From the NCBI GenBank assembly GCA_047967505.1, contig CM106538.1: a stretch of DNA of 64,000 nucleotides. The stretch is one strand, 5' to 3'. Numbering within the stretch: the first letter of the stretch is position 1; each line of letters opens with the position of its first letter. Below are positions 21,158 through 32,851 of this stretch, piece after piece. This stretch comes from Dipteris shenzhenensis (lineage: Eukaryota; Polypodiophyta; Polypodiopsida; Gleicheniales). The notes under the pieces are model-generated. The model searched no databases. It was not told the DNA's origin and saw only the letters and a list, made by a program, of their open reading frames with translations. Position numbers and translations under genes: made by a program.

Positions 21158-23027
21158 CTCCCCCTCGAGCTCAATCCCAATTCCTGCACACCAAGCAGGT
21201 CTCTGAACTTGCGCAGCTTCTCTGTGCCCAATGCTTTCGTGAATATGTCAGCTACCTGATCCTCTGTGCTGACATAAACTAGATCAATAAGACCTAGTAA
21301 AACCTTCTCCCACACATAGTGATAATGCACCTCAATGTGCTTTGTTCTAGCATGAAAGACTGGGTTTTTTGCCAAGTGTATGCTGCTCATGTTGTCACAA
21401 TAAATGACAACTGGCCCATCTGTAGACTGATGCATATCATAGAGTAGCTTATGCAACCAAGCTACCTCACATGCAGCCATTGCTGCACCCCTGTACTTAG
21501 CCTCTGTGCTCAACAAGGCAACTGTAGGCTGTTTCTTGCTGCTCCAAGTGACTGCAGCACTCCCAAAAGAGAACACATATCCACTGGTAGATCGTCTATC
21601 AGAAATACTACCAGCCCAATCAGCATCGGTGTATCCATGCAACTGTATCTGAACCCCAGCCTCATAAAATAGTCCATACTGCAATGTGGACTTCACATAC
21701 CTGAGTATGTGTCTAGCCGCATCCAAATGCGGTTTCCTTGGAGCCTGCATAAACTGACTTACCAACCCAACAGCATAGCTCAAATCTGGCCTGGTAATAG
21801 TCATGTAAATCAAACTTCCTACTATGCGTCTGTACATAGTAGGGTCTTCCAGAAGCTCACCTGCATCTGCGCTCAGCTTCACATTCTGCTCCAAAGGAAT
21901 TGAAATAGGCTTACAGCCTGTCATCCCATATTTGGATAGCATGTCCAATCCATACTGCCTCTGCAAGAGCTGTATCCCACTTGGTGATCTAATCACCTCA
22001 ATGCCCAAGAAATAACGCAGCTCTCCCAAATCCTTCATCTCAAACTTCTGCCTCAATAGCATTTTCACATGAAGGATATCTTCATCACTATCACCTGTGA
22101 TGATCAAATCATCGACATAAATGACAAGCAGCATAATCCCTTTCTCTGTTTTTCTCACATAGACTGAGAAATCTGCCTTGGAAATCTGAAAGCCAATAGT
22201 GACAAGATACTGTCCTATCTTGTCAGACCATGCTCTAGGTGCTTGCTTCAAGCCATACAGGGCTTTCTTCAACCTGCAAACAAACTCAGGATGAATAGCA
22301 TGAACATAACCTGCTGGCTGCTCCATAAAGACCTCTTCTTGCAAATCACCATGCAAGAAGGCATTCTTTACATCCATCTAATGTAAAGACCATCCCTTTG
22401 ATGCAGCCATAGCAATGGCTCCTGTTGTGGTTGCCATCCTTGCAACCAGGCTGAAAGTTTCTTCATAATCAATGCCATATGTCTATGCATACCCCTTGAC
22501 AACTAATCTTGCCTTGTATCTATTCACAGAACCATCTGCATTGTGCTTGATCTTATAAACCCACTTACAGCCAATTGCATTCTTGCCTTTAGGCAAAGGC
22601 ACCAATTCCCATGTAGCATTAGCATCCAAGGCATCCATGGCTTTCTCCCATTTTTCATTTCCCATGGCTTGCTCAAAAGAAGTGGGTTCTGGTTCCTATA
22701 TCACTTTGACCATATAGGCATAGTGAATGGCAAATCCATCATATTTCAGCCTATCCACAGGATACCTAACCTTGGTAGACCTGCGCAAAATAGGCTCACT
22801 TTTAGGTGCTCTCAAAACATCCTTGGTCTTCCTTACTCCAGGTGTAACAACAGAAGGAATACCCAACTCATCATCAATGCTCTGCTCTGAGCCACTGGAT
22901 TGACCATCCACATAAGAGTGACCTGTATTCACATTAAACATGGGCTGATCTACCTTCTCTTTTCCTTTTCGTGATACCTGCATACCACTCTCTGCATTGC
23001 TTTGAGGAGATTCTCCTGATCTCAATC
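21118..23027 (-). pseudogene. pol: copia-1 pol, C-terminal part (RT and RNase H)
   Basis: This continues the linker broken at 44587 ([22 protein letters not shown]), then reverse transcriptase with ALYGLKQAPRAW, the catalytic YVDDLIITGDSDED and the copia core. RNase H follows with YTDADWAGS, then ADIFTKAL near the end. The last residues (SVEISSSTHDMPG) are read from the 3' LTR. Stops lie at about 22480, 22378-22380 (TAG just before MDVKNAF) and in the 22666-22695 gap. Confidence 0.9.
23020..23027. repeat. E1 target-site duplication, left (TCTCAATC)
   Basis: Identical to 44587-44594; copia-3 reads continuously across the equivalent point. Confidence 0.9.
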
Positions 23028-23076
23028 CTCAGGGGGGTCACTCGTCATATGTAACCCTATCATGTGAGTTCAACAG
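23028..23076 (+). repeat. E1 left terminal inverted repeat
   Basis: CTCAGGGGGGTCACT, then TATGTAACCCTATCATGTGA and GTTCAA. The first 46 bases match the left end of the MITE at 35587 with two differences. The counterpart is 44545-44586, which shares CACGTG and the GGGGGTCACT tip. Confidence 0.85.
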
Positions 23077-23459
23077 ATGGGTTTTTATTAATTCAATTAC
23101 TTACATATTTATATATACATAAGGAAGTAATTTAATACCCAAAGGTTAATATACAGAAGGGTGTTTTATATTGAAAATTATACGAGAACAACAAACGAAA
23201 CACTTTCAGCGAAGAAATTGTAACCCGAAATCACTAATGAAAAAATAGCTTGAACCACCGAAGCCACCTTTACCCCCAGTCTTCTGCTCCGTAGCAATTC
23301 AGGTCACGGACGCGTGGGGCAGAAGGCTCGTAGTACCTGCCTATCTAGAAGCTTGCAACATGTGACATGGATATTTGCGTAGAGTGGCTTATGTCATGGG
23401 ACATTTTGAAATGCTATTACTGGCATTTTCCTTTTGAAATGAGTAAGCGCTCCTATTGC

Positions 23460-23720
23460 ATTTTCTTAAGTTCTAGAGAATTCTAAAAACCTTTTCTCTT
23501 TATTGCTCTTTTTGGCCTTTGCATTAGGATGAGGTTAGGATACTATGCTTTCTTGAATTCTAGAGAATTCTAAAAATCTTTTCTCTCTTTATTGCTCTTT
23601 TTGGCCTTTGCATTAGGATGAGATTATGATGCTATGATTTTCTCTCTTTATTACTCTTTTTTGGCCTTTTCATTAGGATGAGATTAGGATGCTATGAGGA
23701 TGCTATGCTTTCTTGCATAC
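23460..23720. repeat. tandem repeat, period about 86 bp
   Basis: Units with TCTAGAGAATTCTAAAAA and GGCCTTTGCATTAGGATGAG repeat about three times (23473, 23559, partial near 23640), inside the left arm of E1. Confidence 0.75.
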
Positions 23721-25391
23721 ATTGATCTCTAATCTTGATGAACACCATTAATTTTGAATTTATTTTTTGAAATTTTTTTATCCCGTCACTCTCTTTTTTT
23801 TTCTTTCTATCCACAGAGGGATTGCATTGAATCAATGGTGGAGGACTATTTTTGAAGTTGATGCCTCTTATACTTGATTTTCTTTGGTTCTACTCAGTCT
23901 ATTTAGCACTCCCTTTGTAAAGATCCTTCACGCTCTCAAACAATTGATCTATTATTTAAAAAAGAATAAATAATGGAGAGCCACTTCTATAATTAAATCC
24001 ATCGGATAAAACCTGTGAGAGTAAAGAAGTAAGGTATTTATTTTAAGATAGCCCTATTCAAAAGGATTCTCCCACTTGGGAAAATATAGTATCCATATAG
24101 CAACAAGGGATCAAAGCAAAAGGAAAAATTTTCATTGAGTGAGAATCCCATTATGCTTGAGGGTTTCTCACGCACTTGTGCCTAGAGTTGTAGATTAGCA
24201 AGTACCATGAGCATCATTACCAGTGACAGTTTGAACTAGAATATGGTAAACATGATCAATTCAAAGTAAATGAAAGAATAAAACTATTTCTAGGTTAGGA
24301 GAACATAAGCCCTTGTGTCTGATACATTGAGAGCTAAAGAAGGCTCTTATATATGGTATCTTCAAAGATTAAAGAAGACCCTTTCTAGCTTCTTAGACCA
24401 TATCTTTTCTCGAGGTATTATATACGCTACACAATGCCTAGAAATGGCATCTTGTTGTTTGCGGCATATGCTACACTCATGCTACACAATGCCTAAAAAT
24501 GCCTAGAAATGGCATCTTGTTTTTTGCGGCATCTAGTGGTGCATTAGTTATTAGAAGGACAATGCTAAAATCTCCCTGAGTTGTCATGGATGTGGTTGTA
24601 CATAGGTGTTAGCATGGCGTTGGAGGATAGGTCCCAAATGCACTTATATTGTACTCATACATGCAATGATGAAGCAATAAGCTATGTGCATATATAATTT
24701 ATATTATTGTCATGTATTAGATGCTGATTTTGTGATGAAGGGATGTAGAAGACCGGAAGATGTGGCTACTCGATTAATTTCTTTGTTGCAATCTATTATG
24801 AGTTGCATTCTTCTTGGCAACTTATTTTTCATTACTTTCGGTCTACATCTTCTTGACATAGGTGGAGTGTATCAGAGTGTGGTATGACATTAAGGCTGTT
24901 TTTTTTTGTGACTAATACCTTTCCAAGAGCGTCTCATGGTACAAGTTATAGAACATATAGATGACTAGAATTCATAACATGGCATGAAGAGAAATCTTTG
25001 TTTCCGGATTGCAAAGTTCTAGAAATTTGTTTAATGGGCCTAATTGTAGTTTTGCATTGTTTTGCATAGTGTATCTCGAACATAATGAGTACCGTTTTGT
25101 GAGCATTTTGTTGAGAATTTGTAACTCTTGTAATCTAGATGATATGAGAGTGATTCAAGCACCTATATTTTTCATTTTCTAAGTAAAAAATTCACATGCA
25201 TAAAACCAATTCACATTAAATTTCACAAATTGGCATTAAGGTATTGGCACTTTTGCTTAACAGAAGATGACATAAGCTATTTTGATTAACATAATGTACA
25301 GTTTTAATGAAACCTAGCATAATCTAACAAGAAGTAGCTAACCTAATGTACACAGGGTTGAGGGGGGCACAAGGAAACCTATTGAACCACC
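23721..25391. other. E1 left arm, no gene recognised
   Basis: AT-rich sequence with short scattered frames only. A GCCTAGAAATGGCATCTTGTT segment is repeated near 24437 and 24500. The part from 25080 to 25391 is present inverted at 49310-49585 in E2. Confidence 0.5.
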
Positions 25392-25648
25392 TGACAAAAT
25401 ATGAAGAGGGGAGAGGAGAAGAGTGGAGATGAGGAGAGAGGGCACAGCTAGGGAGCACACCACAAATGACTAACTGTACACTAGAATTAGTTGAAAAAAT
25501 AGAATATATACAAACCCTTTTAGGGTTAGGGTTAGGGGATCTAACCCTTTCCTTTATAGCACTCTATAAGGTTAGTGCTATGCACATATGATCACGTGAT
25601 GGTGCTATGCACACATGATCACATGATGTTGAGTGTGAACTCTCAACA
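25392..25648 (-). repeat. copia-2 3' LTR
   Basis: 257 bp, TG...CA ends. The polypurine tract (minus-strand GAGGGAAGG) adjoins it. It contains a telomere-like TTTTAGGGTTAGGGTTAGGG stretch. Confidence 0.95.
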
Positions 25649-25699
25649 CCTTCCCTCAAGATCAACATCATGAAGTAGGCCTTCCCTCAAGATGATGAT

Positions 25700-28600
25700 T
25701 CTGGGGAATCGAAGAAGGACTGAGCATTACATTCCATCACACCCCTTTAATGGGAATGTCCTTCCTCTGCATCAAACCAAGAGCTAGTCGGTGTTTCTCG
25801 AATAGCTCTTTACCGAGTGGTTTGGTAAAGATGTCTGCAACATTTTCTTTGCTATCACAATCTGCAGTGTGATGTCACCAAGTAACACTCTTTCTCTGAT
25901 GAAGTGCTCTCTGACATCAATGTGCTTTGTTCTGGAGTGATATAAGGGATTTTTGGCCAATGCTTGAGCCGATTGATTATCACAGTATATTGTTGTTGGC
26001 TTTGACTCATCAAAGTAATCTGTTTCTGGCAATAGTCTTCTGAGCCATATAGCCTCACATGCACCTGTAGTGAGTGCTCTATATTCTGCTTCAGTTGAAG
26101 ACAAAGAAATAGTTGGTTGTTTGTTTGACAACCATGATATAGCACCGTGACCAAGGAAAAATGCATATCACTGTGTCGATCTCCTAGTCTCATGATCTCC
26201 AGCATAGTCACTGTCACAGTATCCATGCAACCGTGGATGACTTCCTCTGTATTCTATCCCAAACTGTCTTGTACCTCTGATGTATCTCAAGACTCTTTTG
26301 GCTGCATTCCAGTGAGACTGTTTTGGATTTGCCATAGACTGTGCTAGTGAGCTTACTGCATAACAAATATCTGGCCGTGTGATTGTCAGATATATGAGAG
26401 ATCCAATGAGTTGCCTATAGTATCTATCATTGATTGTAGGCTTTTCTGAATCATTAGTAAGTTTCAAACTCTGTTCCATGGGAGTGGCTGCAATCTTGCA
26501 ATCTGCCATATGAAACTTCTTTAGGAGACTGTCAACATACTTGAGCTGACTCATGAATGTGCTATCTGAATCTCTCCAGAACTCAATTCCAGGACAATAG
26601 TGCATAAGTCCAAGATCTTTCATGTCCAACTCTGCAAATAAGTCTTGTTTTAGTTTTTTGATGAAGCTATCCTTGCTTCCTGTCACAATCAGATCATCTA
26701 CGTACAAAAGTGCAATAGTAATATCTTCCCCTTGAACTTTGTAGTAGAGAGTATGATCTGCATTGGACTTCATGTATCCCAGATTAGCAAAATACTTGTC
26801 AATTCTGCTGTACCAACTTCTGGGTGCTTGTTTTAAGCCATAGAGACTTTTCCTGAGATGGCAAACCTTGTTCTCTTTTCCTGGTTCAACATAACCGGCT
26901 GGTTGTTGCATGTAGACTTCCTCGTCTAGATAACCATTGAGAAATGCATTCTTGACATCGAGCTAATACACATTCCATTTACTGAGTGTCGCTAGTGATA
27001 TCAAGAACCGTATGGAATCCATCTTTGCGACTGGAGCATAAGTCTCATCATAATCTTGGCCATATTGTTGTGCAAATCCTTTTGCAACTAATCTGGATTT
27101 GTATCTCTGAATACTACCATCTGGATTGTACTTCACTTTGTATACCCATTTGTTGGCTATGGCCTTTTTTCCTGGTGGAAGGTCGCATAATTCCCAAGTG
27201 TTATTTTTATACAAAGCATCCATTTCTTCATTCATAGCAGTTTGCCATTCTGGCTTGTCTACTGTGTCTTCGAAGTACACTGGCTCTTCCGTAGCCATGA
27301 TGGTAGTCATAAGAGCATAGTTGGTGGTTTCCACCTGAATTGCTTTGCCTTTCTGAGCATATGTCAATCTAGCTGGTGGTCTGCTTTCCCTAGTAGACCG
27401 TCTGAGCTGCTGTGGCGCTGCTTGGGGTGTTGCTGGCAATTCTTGCTCTTCTTCATCAATTTGTTTTGTAGGTGACTGTGAAGTCGATGCTTCTATCTCC
27501 TGTGTAGGTGAGGTTTTCCATTCTGATTCCTCATCGAAGATTACATCTCTGGAGATAATGACTTTGCGGTTGATGGGATCATACAATTTGTATGCTTTGC
27601 TTTCTTCACTGTAGCCAACCATGATGCATTTGCGTGACTTCGCATCCAATTTCCTGCGATGATCATCATGTATGTGGGCATATGCTATGCAACCAAATAT
27701 GCGGAGATGCCCAATGCATGGCTTGTGTCCAGTGAATGCTTCATAAGGAGTCATACCTTGTATCGGATCGGTAGGAAGCCGATTAAGCAAGTAGTTAGCT
27801 GTAGCTATTGCTTCTACCCAATACTGATTCGGAAGATGCTTTTCACTAAGCATTGCTCTAGCACTGTCTGCTAAAGTCCCATTCTTCCTTTCAGCTCTTG
27901 CATTTTGCTGAGGAGTATCTGCACATGTGAATTGTCTTCGAATGCCGTGATTTTTGCAAAAGTTCATGAATGCTGAAGACATGTATTCACCTCCTCTGTC
28001 TGATCTCATGACCTTGATCTTTCTGCCTGTTTGGTTTTCTACCATGGCTTTGAATTCTTGAAATCTGGTAAACACTTCAGATTTCTCTTTCAGAAAGTAG
28101 ACCCAACAATATCTGCTGTAGTCATCGATGAAGGTCAAGTAATAAAGTAAACCATTGATGCTGCGGGTCTGGGCATAACCCCATACATCTGTATGAATCA
28201 AATCAAGAATACCTCATGCACGAGAGGTACTTCTGACAAAGTTGGTTCGCTTTTGTTTGCCGAAGCAGCATGCTTCACAAACTTTTCCAAGAAACTGTAG
28301 CTTTGGAATCCCAATTGCCATATTTTGATTCCTGAGGTCTAACAAGTACTTGAAGTTGACATGACCAAATCTCTTGTGCCATTTTGCAGATAGTGGCATC
28401 TGTTGCATTTGAGCTAACATGGCATGCTTATCTGGTACTGCAGCTAGCATCCTGTATAAGCGTCCTTCCTTGACACCTTTTGCTACTAGCTAACCTCTTT
28501 TGGATTTGTCTCTGATAGTGCATTCATCACCGTCGAAGATGACTTTGTAGTTGTGTTCCGTCATTTGACCTACTGACAAAAGGTTCTTGCTGAGCTTCGG

Positions 28601-28954
28601 AACATAGAGCACATCTTTGACTAATCCTTTTGTACCAGTGAAATTGTTCATAGGGATAACACCTGTCCCTTGAACCGGATTCGGTGTATTGTCTGCTGTG
28701 TAGATGACATTATTTTGACCTTCTAATGGCTTCATTTCTGTGAACCATTCCTGATGATTTGTCATATGAGATGATGCACCGCTGTCGATGTACCAAGGAT
28801 CCTGTTCCACTTGGTCGACTTGATAACTAAAATCCTCTTTGGGATTGAAATCAGTGTCTAGGTGCATTTGTATCACTCTGATGCAATTCCTCACTTGCAA
28901 GAAACATATTGCCATGTTCATTTGCAAAATGACTGTGACTAGAATGTCCACCAC
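25700..28954 (-). pseudogene. pol: copia-2 pol (protease, integrase, RT, RNase H), decayed
   Basis: Order on the minus strand: protease (WYIDSGASSHMTNH, about 28790); GAG-pre-integrase zinc region (WHKRFGHVNFKYL, CEACCFGKQ, about 28400-28250); integrase core (IHTDVWG, FIDDYSRYCW, SDRGGEYMSS, TPQQNARAERKNG); RT start at about 27250; RT core with ALLYVDDLIVTGS; RNase H (YCDSDYAGD, SSTEAEYRAL). In-frame stops lie at 28490-28492, 28214-28216, 26963-26965 and 26168-26170. A one-base shift near 25860 moves the final DIFTKPL region out of frame. The integrase core has Asn-Ala where relatives have Asn-Gly after QQ. Confidence 0.9.
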
Positions 28955-29988
28955 GATGATTTCCTCTTCCTCGGGAATTCCCTGGGGGATTGACCGCCTT
29001 GGTCATACTGCTTCTTGCGGCAATCTCTTTCATAGTGTCCAAACTTGTGACAATAGTTGCATTGAATGTTTGACACATTGGTGGATGCATTCCCTCGTCC
29101 TTGGAATCTTCCTCGGTTGGAATGATTTCCTCTTTGCTGATTTTGGTGTTGCTGAGGATGATGCTGATGCTGATGCTGATTTTGACTTTGTTGATGATGA
29201 CCACTTTTCTGATATGATTTACCTCTGTTTCTACCTTTGCCTCTGCTTCTGTCTGAAGCTGTGAATGCCTGATCATTAGAATGACCTTTACATGCTTGAA
29301 TGGCCTGAGTCTTGAGTTCTTCACCAAGTAGAACTGACTGAAGTTCTTCCAGTGTTGGAATTTGCCGTTGGATGGCAATACTCTGGACTAGATTCTCATA
29401 TCCTTCTCCTAGTCCATTCAGGATTACTTGAACCATTTCTGCGGGATTCATAGTCTCTCCTGCTGCTGCAAGTTGATTGTTGTAGTCTTTGATGCGGAGT
29501 ACATAAGCATGACCAGTTTCACTGCTGTTGCGGAAACTCTGGTTGACCTGGTTTCTCAGGGTGAGAATCCTAGATGTGTTCTTGGACTCGTAGAGAGCTA
29601 CGAACATATCCCATGCTTCTTTTGATGTCTTGACTGTGTTGAGCTGTCCTAGCATGACATCTTGCACATTCTGCTTGATCAGGTGATAGGCATACTTGTC
29701 TTTCTTATCCCATTCTGCTTGAGCTCGGGCAATGGCAGGATCTGCTACTTGTGCGGAAACTATTTGTGTAGATGTAGATCCCGATGTAGATCCCGTTGCT
29801 GGTGTTGTGACAACAGATGGAGTAGAGCTACTGGTGGCTGGATCGGCCAATGGTCTAGGTATGGATCCATCGACATACTCCCATTTGTCCTGAAGCACAA
29901 GAATGGTCTCCATTCGGTATTTCCATGTACCGTAATTGGAGTTGTCTAACTTAGCAGATACCTCCAGATTGAGGTTGCTAGTCGACAT
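28939..29988 (-). CDS. gag: copia-2 Gag
   Basis: 349 residues starting MSTSNLNLEV at 29986-29988. The frame extends upstream without a stop, but this ATG precedes the conserved LDNSNYGTWKYRM start of copia gags. A Ser/Thr-rich linker interrupts the N-terminal domain. The UBN2-type core (NQSFRNSSETGHAYVLRIKD, ILNGLGEGYENLV) follows, then a Gln/His-rich stretch (QHQHQHHPQQHQNQQ) and a zinc knuckle CNYCHKFGHYERDC near residue 315. The end is out of frame with the protease, overlapping 28939-28954, by an apparent one-base shift. Confidence 0.9.
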   Translation of the reverse strand: MSTSNLNLEVSAKLDNSNYGTWKYRMETILVLQDKWEYVDGSIPRPLADPATSSSTPSVVTTPATGSTSGSTSTQIVSAQVADPAIARAQAEWDKKDKYAYHLIKQNVQDVMLGQLNTVKTSKEAWDMFVALYESKNTSRILTLRNQVNQSFRNSSETGHAYVLRIKDYNNQLAAAGETMNPAEMVQVILNGLGEGYENLVQSIAIQRQIPTLEELQSVLLGEELKTQAIQACKGHSNDQAFTASDRSRGKGRNRGKSYQKSGHHQQSQNQHQHQHHPQQHQNQQRGNHSNRGRFQGRGNASTNVSNIQCNYCHKFGHYERDCRKKQYDQGGQSPREFPRKRKSSWWTF

Positions 29989-30734
29989 GGTGCAAACAAT
30001 GTACTCAAAAAGTGTCCTGGAAAACTCTGTATGAATCAACTGCAAATACACTGAAGATGCCAAGTGAAATCTCTGTACCATCGGTGAACATAGAACTGCA
30101 GTAAATAAGATCTGACCTGTGTTACAAGGCTTGTGGCAATGATGCCGAGAATAGCCAAGAGGCTTTACAAGGCTGAAAAAATGATGTGCACGATGCCGTG
30201 AGATAGCCAAATAGGCTTTACAATGGTGGCATGTGTGTGTGAAATCAAGTGCTATCTGCCCACTGAATCAATTTGCAATGCCTCTGAACTCTAAAGTTTG
30301 CTCACTGAACTGATGAACGTAAGGTTTCCGGTAATGTAATGATGTGAAATCGGATGTGAGCGTATGGACCGAGTAGGTACTAGTCGGGAATTTCGGGCAT
30401 GGCTTAGATTGGCAACTTGGGGAATTCAAAGCGTCCCCTCTATGGCGATCTAGTCTACTCTGATCTAGATCTAAACCAACCATCGATCGATGAAAGAGCA
30501 GCAAATAATTCCTTTTCCTTTGTTCTTTTTAAGTGCTGGGTCAGATGCGTCGATGTAGAGGCAAATGTGCGTGAAGGAAGTGGTTTTGTCGGCGAGGCTC
30601 AAATGTGAGTGTAACTTGCGCCAAAATGTGCGCGTGATGTAACGAGCACGTAGAGCACAAAAAATCGAGCGACTTTCCTTTTTGGAGCACCCTCAAATTC
30701 TTCCTGGATCAAGAGATATGACTTGATCTAAGTG

Positions 30735-31220
30735 GAGGGGCAAAAGGAGTGCAAATGGTGCTCAATGATGATGTGTCACTGTGAGTCACATGCAGTGATG
30801 ATGTGGCACTGTGCTTAGCAAGAGGTGTGCCAGTGAAGCTCTGTGCTGAGGTGGCAGGAGTGTGCACATGCAGTGTGTGCACAGTGTGCCTGGCAGGGGA
30901 CTGTGCCTGCAGGGGTCAGTGATGACTGGACTGCTCAGGTGGCAGTGCTGAGGTGGCACAGATGATGTCAGCAGGGTGACATGGCACTGATGACATGGCA
31001 TTGATGACGTGGCCTGATGATGTGGCCTGATGACATGGCACTGATGACATGGCACTGATGACATGGCATGATGATGTGGCACAGATGATGTGGCCTGATG
31101 ACGTGGCACAGAATGAGCTGGCAGGGTGATGTGGCAGTCTCACGGGACTGCTGATGTGTCAGATAAGGATTGCCACGTGTCAGGATAATGTGATGATGTG
31201 GCACGTGGGTAGGATAAGGT
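30735..31220. repeat. minisatellite in the copia-2 leader
   Basis: Variants of TGATGACATGGCAC and TGATGTGGCCTGATGAC are repeated many times between 30960 and 31110, with looser copies around. The long His/Ser-type frames on the minus strand are a by-product of the repeat. The sequence lies between the primer site and gag. Confidence 0.75.
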
Positions 31221-32589
31221 TGCCACGTGGCACAAATTTGGCCAACCAAACCCAACCCAAGTAAACTTTACTATACCAACCTAGCAAGGTTACTTTAATC
31301 TAACCGTAGGTATATTTGATCCGCCACGTGTCACAAGGAGTGAGACCGGAATCTTATGAAGATTTCGTTGAGGCCACCGTTAGAATCGTGCGTTGCTGTG
31401 CTTGAGTTGTTTGCTGCTGGTTGCCAAGGTCGATCGAGGTCGACGTAGTCCCGTGGTCGTCATTGTAGTCCCGTGTGATATAGAGGCATGCAGCTTTGTA
31501 GATGGTTGGTCGGCCAGTGAGCTACGCTGCCTCTGATAGAGGTCACAGTCGAGGCTGGAAGACGGCTTGTAGAAGAGTTATCGATTGGGAGACAGCTTGT
31601 AGGTTTGGGAGGCCCGTATGACGGTCGAGGAAGAACAATCCAAGATTGCAATGGGGCCGGAGACCGGATCTCCTACTCAAGCTCCATTGCTTGATCCATC
31701 GTCTCGTGCGCTGCCTGCCACACCTTACATGACAATTGAAGAACGCAATAGGGAAGGAAGTCGTCGGCGAGTAGGAGGCAGCCGTTGCACTGTAGAGCCC
31801 TTCTTAGATTGCGGATGGAGTCGCTGTTGTAGAAGCTTGCCTAGCGTCGCCTTTGTTGCAGTTGGCTATGGAGCATGCGCGTTGCCTTGCTTGTGTGCTT
31901 GCGAGGAGTAGAGTCCATCGGTGGAGCAACTGCGTTACGTGCTTGGCCATTGGCTGGTTGGAGCTAGCTCGTGGAGGAAGGCTATGGTCAACGCCACAGA
32001 CCTCTCAACATGGCCGATCTTGCCAAGCTCAACAATGGAGCTATCGGATCCGGTGGCACGGCTGCATGCAGGCTGCACTGAATAGAGCCTCTCTGTGGAG
32101 GTCCGATTGGAGGTAGTACTATAGTCGTGGACGTCCATTGAAGGAGGCGACTCAATGCTTGTGATTGTTTGTGGAGTAGGAGCTTTGGATGCTTTCTTGC
32201 TTGCGAAGTATGCTAAAGAGGTCACGGGCATTCATTGGAGGCTGTTGGGAGCTTTGCAAGGCTCGTTGTCGGCCGTTTCTTAGCTACAGATCTTACTCCT
32301 CTCTCTTACACTCCCTAAAAGCTCTTAAAGATAGATTTCCTCTTGGAAATCTCTGGAACTTTCCCTCTCTCGCAAGAAGCTCTCAAAGAACTCACTAAGT
32401 CTCTCAACAAATCTATTGCAAAACAAAGAAGAATCTCAATGAACGGAAATTTCTATCATCAACGGAATGAAAGAATGCTCACTCAACGGAAGTTTCTCTC
32501 ACGGAAGAGAAAACTCGATCTCAATCTCTATCTCACTCTCACAAGGTGGATGGCACCTCAACGGAAGGCAAAACCATGCTCTGATACCA

Positions 32590-32846
32590 TGACAAAATAT
32601 GAAGAGGGGAGAGGAGAAGAGTGGAGATGAGGAGAGAGGGCACAGCTAGGGAGCACACCACAAATGACTAACTGTACACTAGAATTAGTTGAAAAAATAG
32701 AATATATACAAACCCTTTTAGGGTTAGGGTTAGGGGATCTAACCCTTTCCTTTATAGCACTCTCTAAGGTTAGTGCTATGCACATATGATCACATGATGG
32801 TGCTATGCACACATGATCACATGATGTTGAGCGTGAACTCTCAACA
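32590..32846 (-). repeat. copia-2 5' LTR
   Basis: 257 bp, with the same telomere-like stretch. The primer-binding site at 32578-32589 is TGGTATCAGAGC on the minus strand. Confidence 0.95.
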
Positions 32847-32851
32847 CCACC

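Larger units (their letters stand above)
25392..32846 (-). mobile_element. copia-2: Ty1/copia retrotransposon inside E1, 7.5 kb
   Basis: 257-bp LTRs at 25392-25648 and 32590-32846 (TGACAAAATATG ... CTCTCAACA) are flanked by CCACC (25387-25391, 32847-32851). By eye they differ at about three positions. The primer site TGGTATCAGAGC (minus strand, 32578-32589) follows the right LTR, so the element reads right to left. Gag is at 28939-29988 and pol runs from 28954 to about 25700. A leader of about 2.6 kb with a minisatellite separates the primer site from gag, which is long for a copia element. Pol has several in-frame stops despite the similar LTRs, so it probably moved with help from another copy. 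Confidence 0.95.

Noticed and set aside
25520-25560. Interstitial telomere array
   Set aside because: Only three TTAGGG-type units, and they sit at the same place in both LTRs, so they belong to the retrotransposon.
30786-31255. His/Ser-rich minus-strand frames
   Set aside because: Translation of the minisatellite in the copia-2 leader.
31460-32398. Possible captured host gene in the copia-2 leader (several frames of 60-98 codons)
   Set aside because: No frame dominates, stops are frequent and no domain is visible; a database search would be needed.
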